DNA of 64,000 nt from an uncultured Dyadobacter sp. GTDB lineage: Bacteria; Bacteroidota; Bacteroidia; Cytophagales; Spirosomataceae. Both the position numbers and the translations under genes were made by a program. Shown here piece after piece: positions 52,701-62,402 of this stretch. Every line of letters begins with the position of its first letter. Positions within the stretch are counted from its first letter, which is position 1. The notes under the pieces are model-generated. The model ran no database searches, had not been told where the DNA came from, and saw only the letters and a list, made by a program, of their open reading frames with translations. The DNA lies in contig NZ_CAMLSE010000002.1 of assembly GCF_946482605.1 (NCBI RefSeq), positions 248,001 to 312,000 on the forward strand, read 5' to 3'.

Positions 52701-53537
52701 TTAGGGAAAATTGACGGTCAGCTCGACGACGGCACCCGGCCCGGGCTCCTGATAGCCCCCTGTAACCAGGAGGGTTTTGAGCCGCGGCTTATCCGAAATA
52801 AAAGCAAGGTTGCTTGTCAGGGGGATTGAAGTTTCCAGGCTTAACAAGAGAATTCCAGCCGGAGAAATGACCTGGACCGTCCCCATCCCATAATGTGCCA
52901 CCCACAATCGTCCTTCTTTATCTATGGCCAGGCCATCGGGCATATTATATGTTGTTTTACCGGACCCGTGTGCAGGCAGCTCCGTAAAAACTTCCACACT
53001 ACGCTTGACTTTTCCCGGACCCGCCAATTCAATGCGTAGAATGCGGTTGCGGAAGCTCTCTGCAACAAACAAATGCTTTTCATCCACAGAAAGGGCAATA
53101 CCGTTGGCATAATCTATCCGATCCGCCAGCAGGCATTCGTGGCCGTCGTGGCTTTTGAAGAATATCTTGCCTTCATTTTGGATAGAATCTGTGAAGTACA
53201 AATTACCCATTGAATCAAGAACAAGATCATTGGGCGTGCTGACCTGCACGCCGGCGCACATCCCTTGCACGAGATTTCCGATGAACTTTCCGGAAGGACT
53301 ATACCGGGTGATCGAGGCAGATGCACTATCACAAAACCAATGCTCACCATTCGGAAGAATGATCTGTCCGTTCGGACAGGTGCCTCTGGCCCATTGCCCG
53401 TAGTTTCCGTTTTGATCGATCGTCCCAATGCCCCCAGCTGACAGCGTTGTAAAGTAGAGCATTCCGCTTTTACTCACTGCCGGACCCTCTGTGTAGGCTG
53501 GCAGGTCCAGAATTTTCCTGGTTGAATAAGTACCCAC
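52701..53537 (-). CDS. SMP-30/gluconolactonase/LRE-like protein
   Basis: 278 aa with a GTG start at 53537 that shares one base with the upstream stop (TAGTG). The six-bladed propeller shows likely metal ligands: Glu17 in TEGPA, Asn103 in STPNDL, Asn145 in ANGIAL and Asp201 in MPDGLAID. Family members hydrolyse sugar lactones. No signal peptide is seen, so it is probably cytoplasmic. Placed beside an SDR dehydrogenase and an aldolase of the KDG/NAL type, it fits the lactonase step of an oxidative sugar route. Confidence 0.87.
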   Translation of the reverse strand: MGTYSTRKILDLPAYTEGPAVSKSGMLYFTTLSAGGIGTIDQNGNYGQWARGTCPNGQIILPNGEHWFCDSASASITRYSPSGKFIGNLVQGMCAGVQVSTPNDLVLDSMGNLYFTDSIQNEGKIFFKSHDGHECLLADRIDYANGIALSVDEKHLFVAESFRNRILRIELAGPGKVKRSVEVFTELPAHGSGKTTYNMPDGLAIDKEGRLWVAHYGMGTVQVISPAGILLLSLETSIPLTSNLAFISDKPRLKTLLVTGGYQEPGPGAVVELTVNFP

Positions 53538-55018
53538 TATTGGAAGGATTCAAATGGAAACATGGGTTTCCGTCTGTTATGATAGGTGAATGCGGTCATA
53601 TCTGCCTGGGTTACACCAGGGGTATCGACCTGGACAATGGACGGGCACACGTCCTGATAAGCTGCAATGGGTGCATTCACCCCCTTCGCAACAATCGCTG
53701 AGAAAGTCTGGGGATCAAGGCCAAATCCTGTGAGCTGTCCCAAACTATACGGCGGTGTTCTTCTCGTTGTCAGCATGATCGTGTTTCTTTTCAGCGACCT
53801 TACAATCGCTGTCGGCCCCATATCGTATCCGGCAAAGCCCCCGTGCTTAGGCGTTGGCTCCGTGAACTTCCCATCCACCAGCTGTAACAGTTCGACCTGC
53901 GACCGCCAGGTTTTATCAACCCCCATTACATCAAGTTCAAACACATCACCCACGTTGTAGTTGGTCGACTGTACAACCGCATTTGCATCATAAATACAAA
54001 TGAACGCCCCCTCGATTCCCGCATCTTCAAGTGCTTCAAGCAGGTATGTGCTGTTCCCGGGTGCCCCACCGCCTACATTATCTCCCATATCAAGCAGTAA
54101 AACAGGCTTCGGCAAACTCATAAGACCGGACATGACAGTTTCGACAGAAGTTTTACCACCGTTGAAACGCGCTTTTCTTGCAAGAATAAATTTTGTCAGG
54201 TCTTGTGCGCATTGGTTGTTTCTGGCTGCTGCATTTTCATTGGATAGTGCATCGCCGACGATCAGAAAAGCAGAACCCATTTCGGCGACATCTGCATATG
54301 GAAAACCCAACAGCACACTGATCGACAGCAGCTTATTATCTATCTTAACCTGATCCGCATAGGCATATAAACTTTTGCAAGGTTCATAGGAAGTACATTG
54401 CTGCTCGATGCTGATCGCCATCGGCAGCTGTACCAATTGCTGCACGGGGGCTATGTTGCCTCTTAGTGTCTCCACCATCCAGCCTGCGGCCTTGCGCCCG
54501 GTTTCCCTCTGGTCGATATGCGGATTTGTCGCGTAGGCGACGAGGGCATTGGTGGCGGTCACCATCGCCTGGCTCAGGTTCGTGTGCGGGTCGAGGGTGC
54601 CGATGATCGGGACCAGGTGCCCCAATTTTTCGCGCAAAAGGCCAAGCCAATGCCCATCCATATCCGGATAACCCGCTGCTACACCCGCGCCATGCGGGAC
54701 CACGATGCATCCGTCGACAGGCCCCGCCTCATCGAGCGCCTCCGTCATGACGTGCAGCATATGCGCGTAACAGTCCTTTTCGATAAGCCCGCCAGGTGTT
54801 GCTCCTGCATAAAATACAGGTACAAGGTGCATATCAGCCTGACTGTCGATTACCTCTATGACACCGCTGATTTCATGATTCCCTCCTTCAAATGCGGCCC
54901 GTATTGCCTCGCCGTGCAGCCAATAACCGCTTTCGAAATCTTGTAATATAGTAGGAAGATCTATAAAAGTGTTTGTTTCATGGTAAATCCCCAGTAGAGC
55001 AACCCGTTTGACATTCAT
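53537..55018 (-). CDS. M81-family metallopeptidase (MlrC/microcystinase C-like)
   Basis: 493 aa from the ATG at 55018. The M81 domain starts with LLGIYHETNTF (His13, Glu14) and contains PHGAGVAAGYPDMDG and GTLDPHTNLS. The C-terminal MlrC domain has DMGDNVGGGAPGNSTYLLEA and HGGFAGYDMGPTAIV. MlrC degrades linear microcystin products, but most M81 members act on unknown amides. No signal peptide is seen. It lies 56 bases after ridA and overlaps the SMP-30 start by one base. It may open an amide or ring intermediate of the pathway; that is inference. Confidence 0.87.
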   Translation of the reverse strand: MNVKRVALLGIYHETNTFIDLPTILQDFESGYWLHGEAIRAAFEGGNHEISGVIEVIDSQADMHLVPVFYAGATPGGLIEKDCYAHMLHVMTEALDEAGPVDGCIVVPHGAGVAAGYPDMDGHWLGLLREKLGHLVPIIGTLDPHTNLSQAMVTATNALVAYATNPHIDQRETGRKAAGWMVETLRGNIAPVQQLVQLPMAISIEQQCTSYEPCKSLYAYADQVKIDNKLLSISVLLGFPYADVAEMGSAFLIVGDALSNENAAARNNQCAQDLTKFILARKARFNGGKTSVETVMSGLMSLPKPVLLLDMGDNVGGGAPGNSTYLLEALEDAGIEGAFICIYDANAVVQSTNYNVGDVFELDVMGVDKTWRSQVELLQLVDGKFTEPTPKHGGFAGYDMGPTAIVRSLKRNTIMLTTRRTPPYSLGQLTGFGLDPQTFSAIVAKGVNAPIAAYQDVCPSIVQVDTPGVTQADMTAFTYHNRRKPMFPFESFQ

Positions 55019-55074
55019 AGGCTTAGCTAGCATAAAAAACTACTTCTTCTGACCATCTGTTAAATCACCCATTC

Positions 55075-55458
55075 TTATTTTCCCAGGTAAACCACCACGT
55101 CGACCTCGAATTTGAGGATGTCGCCCAGGCAACCGATCAAAGTTGTTCTGGCCGGAAAGGGCTCTTTGAAATATTCCCTGTAAATGGTGTTGAACTCCAC
55201 CAGATCTTCCTGCCTGGATACATAATTACGAACCTGAACGGCATCGTCCAGACTCGCACCGGCTGCCTCAACGATTTTTTTAAGGTTGTCGAAGGAACGC
55301 CGGCATTCGCCGGCAAATGTGTCGGTAACAATTTTGCCCGCCTCATCGACGGAAGCCTGACCTGAAACAAAAAGATAATCGCCCGCAATGATCCCCGGCG
55401 AAAAAGGCAAATGACTTTTTGGAAGGTTATCCCCTGTAACTACTGATTTCAAACTCAT
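55075..55458 (-). CDS. ridA: RidA-family enamine/imine deaminase
   Basis: 127 aa, full length for the family. SGQASVDEAGKIV, the key Arg104 in FPARTTL and Glu118 in KFEVDV match active RidA proteins, which hydrolyse reactive 2-imino or enamine acids released by PLP-dependent lyases. It overlaps the RraA-like gene by 4 bases. The PLP lyase encoded three genes upstream would be the natural source of such intermediates. It may be a pathway-specific paralog rather than the housekeeping RidA. Confidence 0.93.
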   Translation of the reverse strand: MSLKSVVTGDNLPKSHLPFSPGIIAGDYLFVSGQASVDEAGKIVTDTFAGECRRSFDNLKKIVEAAGASLDDAVQVRNYVSRQEDLVEFNTIYREYFKEPFPARTTLIGCLGDILKFEVDVVVYLGK

Positions 55459-56099
55459 AATACGCCGTACTTTAAATATGCATCTGTTGCTTTCATTCCA
55501 TTCTTAATGGCATCCCGGGTGACATTTTCAGCCGAAACTTTTGCCAGTGCCGCTTCAACGACCTGCTGTTCAATATGCTGCGGCACTACCACGATTCCAT
55601 CTTCATCCGCCATCACCAGATCACCGGGAGCAAACCTGACGCCGTCGATTTCCACGATCACGTCCACATCGATCACCCGTTGGCGGTTCTGGCTATCGTA
55701 GGGATTTTTGCCCGTTGCAAAAACCGGGAACTGCATTTCGCGCATCTTATCGATATCCCGCACACATCCGTGCACAATCACGCCAATGCAACCGCTATTT
55801 CTGGCAGCCGTTGATAAAAGTTCACCCCAGATACCCGAACGGTTGGAACCTGCCGCGGCAGCGATCAGAATATCGTCCGGCTGGCAGGAGTCCACTGCCT
55901 GTAATTCCAGTTCGTACGGATTCTGATCCACATCGTACATATCCGCCCAAAGGGTGGTTTTACAGCGACCCATTATCTTATTGATACCCGTGTAGGCATG
56001 AAAGGCTGTTCTCGTAGCCTGCTGTTTGTAGCCAAGCTGGTCGAGTACATCGGACAGCACCGCCACGTATAGTTTTTCTTTTAGTTCTTTAAAATCCAT
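55455..56099 (-). CDS. RraA-like protein (HMG/CHA aldolase or oxaloacetate decarboxylase fold)
   Basis: 214 aa from the ATG at 56099, although the frame is open far upstream inside the MFS gene. It shows LYVAVLSDVLDQLG, the WGELLSTAA block with Glu93, and GCVRD (111-115), the GxxRD motif that binds the metal and substrate in RraA-type aldolases. Such enzymes cleave 4-hydroxy-4-methyl-2-oxoglutarate-like acids or decarboxylate oxaloacetate; RNase E inhibition is a trait of a different branch. It starts 5 bases after the MFS gene. Confidence 0.88.
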   Translation of the reverse strand: MDFKELKEKLYVAVLSDVLDQLGYKQQATRTAFHAYTGINKIMGRCKTTLWADMYDVDQNPYELELQAVDSCQPDDILIAAAAGSNRSGIWGELLSTAARNSGCIGVIVHGCVRDIDKMREMQFPVFATGKNPYDSQNRQRVIDVDVIVEIDGVRFAPGDLVMADEDGIVVVPQHIEQQVVEAALAKVSAENVTRDAIKNGMKATDAYLKYGVL

Positions 56100-56104
56100 A
56101 ATCG

Positions 56105-57364
56105 TTATTGATTTGTTTTTACCTGCACTTCCTTCTCTATTTTGATGTACGACAAAACCACTGTGCACAGGAGCATAAGTACCGATGCCCCTTTGAACAT
56201 GAGCGACAAATCTACCTGCGCGTCCCGCAGCCAGCCACCGGCATAAATACCCAGCCCGCCTACAATGCAGCTGAAAAGATTGAGAATGCCGTAAGCGGTC
56301 GCGCGGTAACGTTCGTCTACGATCATACTCAGGATAGGCATCATGTTGGCATCTGAAAATGTCCGTGTCAATGCGAACAGCATAAAGCACGCGATCGCAA
56401 CAGATAATAATGCGGTGTTGCTGGCAATGAAAATGGCCGGCGCCCCGATAAGCAAGCCGCAAAGCGGTACCAGTATGCGGGCCCGCGGGTTACGCCGCGA
56501 CCAGCGGTCCGCCAGATATCCGCCCAATAATACACCTACCAATGACGCGGCATGAAAATACCCTGTCGAGTAAAGCCCTGCTACGGTTTGAGAAAGTGAA
56601 AAATGCTCCTTAAAATAAGTCGGAAGCCACCCCACCACTACCCACCCCACGATGCTGATCATTGACCAATACAAAATGGCGAGAACATAAGATTTCTTCG
56701 CAAAAAGACTGCGTACGGCACTTGCAAGATTGATTTGCGGACCAGCCGCCGCCGTTACGCCGGCCGTTTTTACGCTTTTAACAGGGTCTTTTAATACAAC
56801 TGCCAGCACCACGGAATAGATAATCCCAAATGCCCCAAAGATCGTAAAGGCGAAATTCCAGGAATGATTTTCGGCCAGCCAGCCCCCAACGAACCCGAGA
56901 CTTTGTCCAACCATAATGCCCGCCATGTGAATACCGGTTGCCAGCGATTTGGTTTTTTCCGGATGATAGTCCATGATCAGAGCGAGGGCGGCGGGAATAT
57001 AACATGCTTCACTTACGCCCATCAACGCTCGCGTAAGGAGCATTCCCTCAAAACTGGTCGCCTGGGAGGTCAGCCACGTCACGACCGACCATACGAACAG
57101 GCTGCCGATAATGACCTTACTTCTATTGAAGCGGTCGGCCAGAAAACCTGCCGCAGGACTCAGCAACCCGTAAATCCACAAAAAAACCGAGGTAAGCAAA
57201 CCAAACTGGGTGTCGGACATGGGAATAGCGTCAACGATCGAATTACGCATCGTTGTAATCATCATTCTGTCCAGGTAATTAAGGCACCCGACAAAACAAA
57301 GCAATGCTACAACCGTCCAGGCATATGCCGATGGTTTGCTTTCCACGGGTTTCTCTGCTTCCAT
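56105..57364 (-). CDS. MFS transporter (ACS/hexuronate-like)
   Basis: 419 aa with about 12 hydrophobic segments. LNYLDRMMITTM in the first helix and GFLADRFNRSKVIIGSL after the second match the anion:cation symporter branch, which carries sugar acids and other organic anions. It would move the substrate across the inner membrane. The RraA-like gene starts 5 bases later, and the aldolase gene lies 49 bases upstream. Confidence 0.92.
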   Translation of the reverse strand: MEAEKPVESKPSAYAWTVVALLCFVGCLNYLDRMMITTMRNSIVDAIPMSDTQFGLLTSVFLWIYGLLSPAAGFLADRFNRSKVIIGSLFVWSVVTWLTSQATSFEGMLLTRALMGVSEACYIPAALALIMDYHPEKTKSLATGIHMAGIMVGQSLGFVGGWLAENHSWNFAFTIFGAFGIIYSVVLAVVLKDPVKSVKTAGVTAAAGPQINLASAVRSLFAKKSYVLAILYWSMISIVGWVVVGWLPTYFKEHFSLSQTVAGLYSTGYFHAASLVGVLLGGYLADRWSRRNPRARILVPLCGLLIGAPAIFIASNTALLSVAIACFMLFALTRTFSDANMMPILSMIVDERYRATAYGILNLFSCIVGGLGIYAGGWLRDAQVDLSLMFKGASVLMLLCTVVLSYIKIEKEVQVKTNQ

Positions 57365-57413
57365 ATTTATCGCGTTCAGTTCATGAAATGTTCCTAATGG
57401 TCTTCAAAGCAAA

Positions 57414-58331
57414 TCAGTATGCGGGAGCTACCGTGCTTGCCGGCACATAAAACCGGTCGACATCGTCCATCATATCAATAATCTGCCGATCCGTCCAGGG
57501 AAGCTTGTGGGTCATCAGCGGCCTTTTAGCTTCGCCAATGCTGATATTGTGGCGCAGTTGCATTGACCTGTTAAAAAACGACCAGGCATAGGGCAATATC
57601 TTTTCGATGAATTGCTGGAATGTCAGCATAAAATCGACGGCCATCTGCGTTTCACCGGCCAAAAACCGCTGACGGATTTGCTTACAGGTAGGACCGAACA
57701 TATTGTAGGTAGTCCCGATCGCCCCCACTGTGCCGCACAATGCGGCCTGGCAGATCAGCTCGTCGGCCCCGCTGAATAGCTTCCATTTATCCCCAACCTT
57801 GTTTCTGATAGAGCTGATTTCAAGCATTTTGTCTGTTGTCAACTTCATTCCCTGCACCTGTGGCAGCGTCAGCAGGTTATCAATCATTTCCCTGCTCGCC
57901 GCACTGCCTATCTGATAGGGAAAAAAGGGGAGTTTGGTCGATTCTGCGATCAGTTTATAATGTTCAAAGGCCATTGTCGGATTACTTCCGTAGTAGATAG
58001 GCCCTACCGACGATACGCCGGCCGCGCCTGCTTCTTCGGCATGCCTGGCCAGACGAATCGACTCATCTGTACTCATTGCACCTACCTGAACCATCACCGG
58101 CAGCCGGTTATTGACGATCTCAATGGCTGCGCTGGCGATTTCCTTCCGTTGTTCTTCACTGAACAAGAAACCCTGGCCAGTGGAGCCCAGTAAATAGATC
58201 CCATCCAACTCCTGAGCGATCATCAACTCCAGAAGCTTTTCCAGTTCCCCAACATTCAATGTTCCGTTGGGATTGACGGGCGTAAAAAGTGCCGGCCAAA
58301 CGCCGCTAAAAATACTCGTGCTGCTCTTCAT
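57414..58331 (-). CDS. NAL/DHDPS-family class I aldolase
   Basis: 305 aa, normal for the family. GSTGQG (49-54) is the carboxylate-binding loop, though the usual Glu is Gln here. Tyr139 in FPYQIG and the Schiff-base Lys163 in GMKLTT are in place. GTVGAIGTTYNMFGP resembles the GAIGSTYN block of N-acetylneuraminate lyase. The enzyme should cleave or form a pyruvate-derived bond, as in sialic acid or 2-keto-3-deoxy sugar acid breakdown. It lies 17 bases after the PLP lyase gene and before the MFS gene. Confidence 0.9.
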   Translation of the reverse strand: MKSSTSIFSGVWPALFTPVNPNGTLNVGELEKLLELMIAQELDGIYLLGSTGQGFLFSEEQRKEIASAAIEIVNNRLPVMVQVGAMSTDESIRLARHAEEAGAAGVSSVGPIYYGSNPTMAFEHYKLIAESTKLPFFPYQIGSAASREMIDNLLTLPQVQGMKLTTDKMLEISSIRNKVGDKWKLFSGADELICQAALCGTVGAIGTTYNMFGPTCKQIRQRFLAGETQMAVDFMLTFQQFIEKILPYAWSFFNRSMQLRHNISIGEAKRPLMTHKLPWTDRQIIDMMDDVDRFYVPASTVAPAY

Positions 58332-58348
58332 ACCTTGATTAATTGTAA

Positions 58349-59434
58349 TTATAAAAATTTTGAAATGCTTTCTATCGCTGTTGCTTCATCCAGGGGAGCG
58401 ACCGCGGGTAATGAAAAGGTATTTTCGACTGAGAACATATCTTTAAAGCCGCTTCCCGTGATCAGGCACACAACATGGTCGTGATGGTCTGATTGCTTCT
58501 TATCGAGGGCCGATTTCAGTCCGGCCAAAGCCACCGCACCGGCAGGTTCACAAAAGATCCCCTCCTGCCGTGCTAATTGTTTCTGCCAGGCGAAAACTTC
58601 TTCATCTGCAACCACATACCCGTTTCCTTCGAGCAGCCGGACGTTCCCGATGACCTCGTCCCCATCGAGCACATTCGCTACCTGAAGCCCGCTTACGGTA
58701 GTTGTGGAATATTGAATGGCAGTGGCCTGGGCATCGGGCCGCCCTATGGCGGAGGCGATCGTATCATTTCCCTTTGGCTGCACACAGCTTACTTTTGCTG
58801 CATAGGGCGCTTCACCGTGGAGCAGGCCTTTGGTAATTGCGAGTGTAAGCCCTCCCCCGCCAGCCGGAGAAAAGATATGGCAATTTGCATGGCCCAATTC
58901 TTCGGCGATTTCGTAACTGATCGTCTGCACCCCCTGCATTGCCGACGGACAATACCGGTATGCGCTGATCGGCAATGGAATTTCCAGGGCCATGCTCCAT
59001 GTTTCCAGCTGATCGAAAATGCGGGCGGTCACCTCGGGATCTTTCCCAAAGCCTTTCACCATCCATATATGCGCGCCGTAAAGCTGCATCTGTTTTACCT
59101 TAGGTAACGGTGCTCCGTCCACGACAACGATGATGCAGGTGATCCCCGCAGCGGCACAATAGGCAGCTAATGCAGCGCCGGTATTGCCACTCGAAGTTGC
59201 GATACAAACTTTCTGCCGCTTTGCAATCATTTCGCTTACCAACACAGCGGCGAAACGGTCTTTATAGGAGCCGGTCGGGTTCAGGTTTTCGAGCTTGAAA
59301 AACAGGTTTTCAATGCCTAGCGCTTTACCAATCGATCTGGACCTGACTAATGGGGTTTGCCCTTCGCCGAGCGAAATGCGGTCTGCTTCGGGTACCGGTG
59401 GCAGGTACCGCTCGTATTTCCAGATTGTGTTCAA
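58349..59434 (-). CDS. PLP-dependent lyase of the threonine synthase/dehydratase fold
   Basis: 361 aa. The start is TTG at 59434, overlapping the SDR stop as TTGA; the next Met is about 69 residues inside and would remove the PLP lysine. NPTGSYKDR (52-60) holds Lys58 for PLP, SSGNTGAA (81-88) is the substrate loop and GGGG (192-195) binds the phosphate. The threonine synthase N-terminal domain is absent, so a beta-eliminating ammonia-lyase is as likely as threonine synthase. RidA in the same operon supports release of imines. Substrate unknown. Confidence 0.88.
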   Translation of the reverse strand: MNTIWKYERYLPPVPEADRISLGEGQTPLVRSRSIGKALGIENLFFKLENLNPTGSYKDRFAAVLVSEMIAKRQKVCIATSSGNTGAALAAYCAAAGITCIIVVVDGAPLPKVKQMQLYGAHIWMVKGFGKDPEVTARIFDQLETWSMALEIPLPISAYRYCPSAMQGVQTISYEIAEELGHANCHIFSPAGGGGLTLAITKGLLHGEAPYAAKVSCVQPKGNDTIASAIGRPDAQATAIQYSTTTVSGLQVANVLDGDEVIGNVRLLEGNGYVVADEEVFAWQKQLARQEGIFCEPAGAVALAGLKSALDKKQSDHHDHVVCLITGSGFKDMFSVENTFSLPAVAPLDEATAIESISKFL

Positions 59435-60246
59435 AATTCGTTTGGAAATTGTAGTTTCTTAATTGCGTATGGAGTGAAATTTGGCTTGAAACCGCCATCG
59501 ATCACCAGCGATGTCCCTGTGATATAGGAGGCAGATTCCGAACTGAGCCAGAAAATAGCCTCCGCCACTTCTCCGGGCCGCCCGCCGCGGTTCAATGGAG
59601 TGAATCCGGTGAGCTCGTCGATCATGCGCTTGCTGATGTTTTCCCCGTCGGTTGCCTGATAGTCATTGCTAAGCGGTGTGTCAATGTATCCCGGACAAAC
59701 GCATACTGCGCGTATACCGCTTCGTCCATAAGTCACGGCCAGTTCTTTGGTAAGACTTTCCAAACCTCCCTTGGCAGCAACGTAAGCAGAACTGACGCCG
59801 GAAGGCCGCCCGGACATGACGCTGGATACATTAATGAGCACACCACCATTCCCGTTTCGCTCCATCAGTTCGGCCGCCCATTTGCTAAGAAAAGCAGGGG
59901 CTGTGAGGCAAATCCTAAGTGTTCTCTCCCAATCTTCCAGGGCCATACTCCGCATACTCTCCAGCGTACGCCAGGCAGCATTATTTACAACTACATCGAC
60001 GCGTCCCCATGCATCGTCAGTGCGAGCGACGCAACTTTTGAGATAATCAAAATCGGACAAATCGCCGGCGAGCACCAGCGTTTCGGCCCCGTGTTGCTGT
60101 TGAAGCGAAATTGAAACCGCTTGCAAAGCTGCCGCATTGATGTCCGACAATGCAACGGCATAGCCTTCCCGGGCGAACTTCACTGCAGTTTCCCTGCCGA
60201 TACCACCAGCTGCGCCGGTTATGAGCACTACTTTTCTTTTATCCAT
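59431..60246 (-). CDS. SDR-family NAD(P)-dependent oxidoreductase
   Basis: 271 aa, a classical SDR. TGAAGGIG (10-17) binds the cofactor, NNAA (88-91) stabilises the fold, and Ser141/142, Tyr155 and Lys159 (SAYVAAK) form the active site. The C terminus has the ITGTSLVIDGGF block. Asp35 after the second strand (ALSDIN) favours NAD. It overlaps the deacylase gene by 8 bases and the PLP lyase by 4. It could oxidise a sugar or hydroxy acid of the pathway. Confidence 0.93.
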   Translation of the reverse strand: MDKRKVVLITGAAGGIGRETAVKFAREGYAVALSDINAAALQAVSISLQQQHGAETLVLAGDLSDFDYLKSCVARTDDAWGRVDVVVNNAAWRTLESMRSMALEDWERTLRICLTAPAFLSKWAAELMERNGNGGVLINVSSVMSGRPSGVSSAYVAAKGGLESLTKELAVTYGRSGIRAVCVCPGYIDTPLSNDYQATDGENISKRMIDELTGFTPLNRGGRPGEVAEAIFWLSSESASYITGTSLVIDGGFKPNFTPYAIKKLQFPNEF

Positions 60247-61177
60247 AAATCACCATTTTTCCAGTTTCGCAAACAGGCAAAATCCCTCCCAGCGAATCTC
60301 CTTTTCTAACTTTAACCAGATCCCGGATCAGGAATGCCAGGCCGTCCATGTCCGCATATACTGGCGTATGATTTCCGGAAATCGGGTCGATTACGTTGCC
60401 CCATTTCTGCCCCTTCATCACCAAATCATTAATGCAGACATTCTTTTCAAAAATGCCGTCGGCAGGTGAAGGCATTTTCCCCTGAAGAAACCCGCCATCC
60501 GGGCGCTGATCCTCCACCCAGTACCTGCTGGCAAAAGGCAAAGTTTCCGGTGCTAAGCCGATCATTTCCAGACTTTTCAGAAGGTTAAGAAACCCGCTTT
60601 TGTAGGCTGCCACGACGTGCGGGCGTATACCCGAGCCTCCACCATATTCCAGGTATATCGCGGGGACATTCGCGTCGCGGGCTATGGACAGGGTTCTTCC
60701 CTGCGGGCCGGGCTCTGTTCCCCACATAATAGGCAGATTGAACGCCTTTGCCATATTTCGCTGCTTTTCCAGGACCTCCGGAGATGGGTGCAGCATGTAC
60801 CCGGCCAGCGGCGAGATATCGTACATCAGGCCGCCCGTATGCATATCCACCAGATAATCGGCGCTTTCAATGAGCTTGCTGATGTAATGGGCGGTCTGTT
60901 CTGTTATGCTACCGTCCGGCTTGCCGGGGAATGTACGCGCCAGGTCAAGGCCGTCTGCACCGCAACGGGCCTGGCATACATAAGCGCTATGATTAGCGAC
61001 AGGCACCACAACCACCTCCCCTGCCGACAACTGCCCTGCAAGTTCTTTGATCACCGCACTTGCCGCCAGCATCGGTTCATGCTCATCGCCATGAACGCCG
61101 GCAATCAGTAAAACCCGCGGACCGGGGTGTGGGCCGGATAGTTTTTGATAGTTTATAAATTCTCCTGTTACACTCAT
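60239..61177 (-). CDS. Succinylglutamate desuccinylase/aspartoacylase-like deacylase
   Basis: 312 aa of the M14 carboxypeptidase fold. Zinc ligands are His29 and Glu32 in GVHGDEHE and His113 in DMHTGG; Glu177 in IYLEYGGGSG is the likely general base. DGLDLARTFPG replaces the usual DLNRxFPG. A beta-rich C-terminal domain (about 225-312) is typical of AstE/AspA relatives. It would remove an N-acyl group from an amino acid or amino sugar acid. No signal peptide is seen. It overlaps the SDR gene by 8 bases and begins 55 bases after the first sialidase-like gene. Confidence 0.9.
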   Translation of the reverse strand: MSVTGEFINYQKLSGPHPGPRVLLIAGVHGDEHEPMLAASAVIKELAGQLSAGEVVVVPVANHSAYVCQARCGADGLDLARTFPGKPDGSITEQTAHYISKLIESADYLVDMHTGGLMYDISPLAGYMLHPSPEVLEKQRNMAKAFNLPIMWGTEPGPQGRTLSIARDANVPAIYLEYGGGSGIRPHVVAAYKSGFLNLLKSLEMIGLAPETLPFASRYWVEDQRPDGGFLQGKMPSPADGIFEKNVCINDLVMKGQKWGNVIDPISGNHTPVYADMDGLAFLIRDLVKVRKGDSLGGILPVCETGKMVIYG

Positions 61178-61232
61178 TGATATAATGCGCTGTAATGATA
61201 GCCTGTAATCATGTTTTGCCTCCGAATCGGGC

Positions 61233-62363
61233 CTAATGCTGGTAAAGCCTTTTCTGGCTGAGCCTGGTTACATTAAGAACCGACAAGTGCGTTTTTTTGC
61301 TCTGGCTGCCAGCGCAGTATCCCAGCAGGACATCGCCGGTCGTAAAATGGATTGCCGTGTAACAGAACCATCCGTCGGGATCTGTTTCGATGTCCTTGAT
61401 ATTGATCCACGTTTTTCCTTCGTCCTTCGAAATCGCCAAAGTCAAGGGCGTCCTTTTACCGCCATGCCAGCCAGATTCCCTGATTTTGTTATTATTCCAA
61501 ACCATCAGCAGATCACCGGAAGCCGGAATCCGGGCAATGGAAGCAGGCGAAACCGGAGAATGGATCGTACTCGGCTCAATGTGGCTCCAAGTCTGCCCCC
61601 GGTCTCGGGAATAAGAAAGCATTTGAAACCCCCCGCTTGCCCGGATGAACATCATAATCCTTCCGTCCCTGAGCTCGATCACGCCGGGTTCCTGCGTCAC
61701 GATGGAAGTAGTGTCCGGAATGGGTTGGCCCGACTTCCAGCTGATCCCGTTATCGTCTGAATAGTAGCTGAACAACGCACCTTTATTTTCCCATTTTGTT
61801 TCCGGCGTACGGTGGCGGGCAACGGCCATCAACAGCCTGCCGCCGGCAAGCTGGATCACCCGGTTATTGTTTAATACGAAGTACCCCTTTCTGTCGGAGA
61901 TACAGGCAGTGGGCTGGGACCAGGTGCGGGCTTCATCCGTCGAGAACCTCACCATCGGGATACAATCCGTTTCCGCGTTCTTTCTCAGGTAAAACAGGGC
62001 GATTGTGCCGTTCTGCATTCTCAAAAAAGACACTGACATGATGTTCATATCTCCTTCGCGTTCCAAAATAACCTCGTCCCTGGCCGACCAGGTTTTGCCG
62101 CCGTCAGACGAATACCTACCGGCAAGAAACGCCGGAGCATGGTCATCGGTCGATTCCCCGGTGTAATGGGTATATACAAACAGGATCCTGCCATCCCTGA
62201 GCGTGATGAAATCGCCTTCGCTATTCCTCGGATTATTGGTTGCCGGGTTGAGTTGAAGGGCCAGCTCCGGCCGCAGGGATTTGGCGGGTTTCTGACCTAA
62301 GCTTTGGTCGGGCATGCAGATCGTGACAAGCATGCATATGCCTAATTGAAATATGCTTTTCAT
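61233..62363 (-). CDS. Asp-box sialidase-like protein, exported
   Basis: 376 aa with a signal peptide (about 1-23, ending LGQ). Five Asp boxes are visible: SSDGGKTW, STDEARTW, SDDNGISW, SRDRGQTW and SKDEGKTW. These mark a six-bladed sialidase fold. The RIP/RLP arginine motif of true sialidases is not seen near the N terminus, where the protein reads RDGRILFVYTHYTG. It may act on or bind the extracellular substrate of the operon. It is one of two such genes in tandem and is probably a divergent duplicate of the next. Confidence 0.83.
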   Translation of the reverse strand: MKSIFQLGICMLVTICMPDQSLGQKPAKSLRPELALQLNPATNNPRNSEGDFITLRDGRILFVYTHYTGESTDDHAPAFLAGRYSSDGGKTWSARDEVILEREGDMNIMSVSFLRMQNGTIALFYLRKNAETDCIPMVRFSTDEARTWSQPTACISDRKGYFVLNNNRVIQLAGGRLLMAVARHRTPETKWENKGALFSYYSDDNGISWKSGQPIPDTTSIVTQEPGVIELRDGRIMMFIRASGGFQMLSYSRDRGQTWSHIEPSTIHSPVSPASIARIPASGDLLMVWNNNKIRESGWHGGKRTPLTLAISKDEGKTWINIKDIETDPDGWFCYTAIHFTTGDVLLGYCAGSQSKKTHLSVLNVTRLSQKRLYQH

Positions 62364-62402
62364 GGGAATATGATTTGGGTGATGATTATCCGGCGGTCGA
62401 AG

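Noticed and set aside
58349..59434. Housekeeping threonine synthase
   Set aside because: The fold fits, but it lacks the extra N-terminal domain of many threonine synthases, has no thrA or thrB beside it, and sits in a catabolic operon with RidA, so a lyase role is at least as likely.
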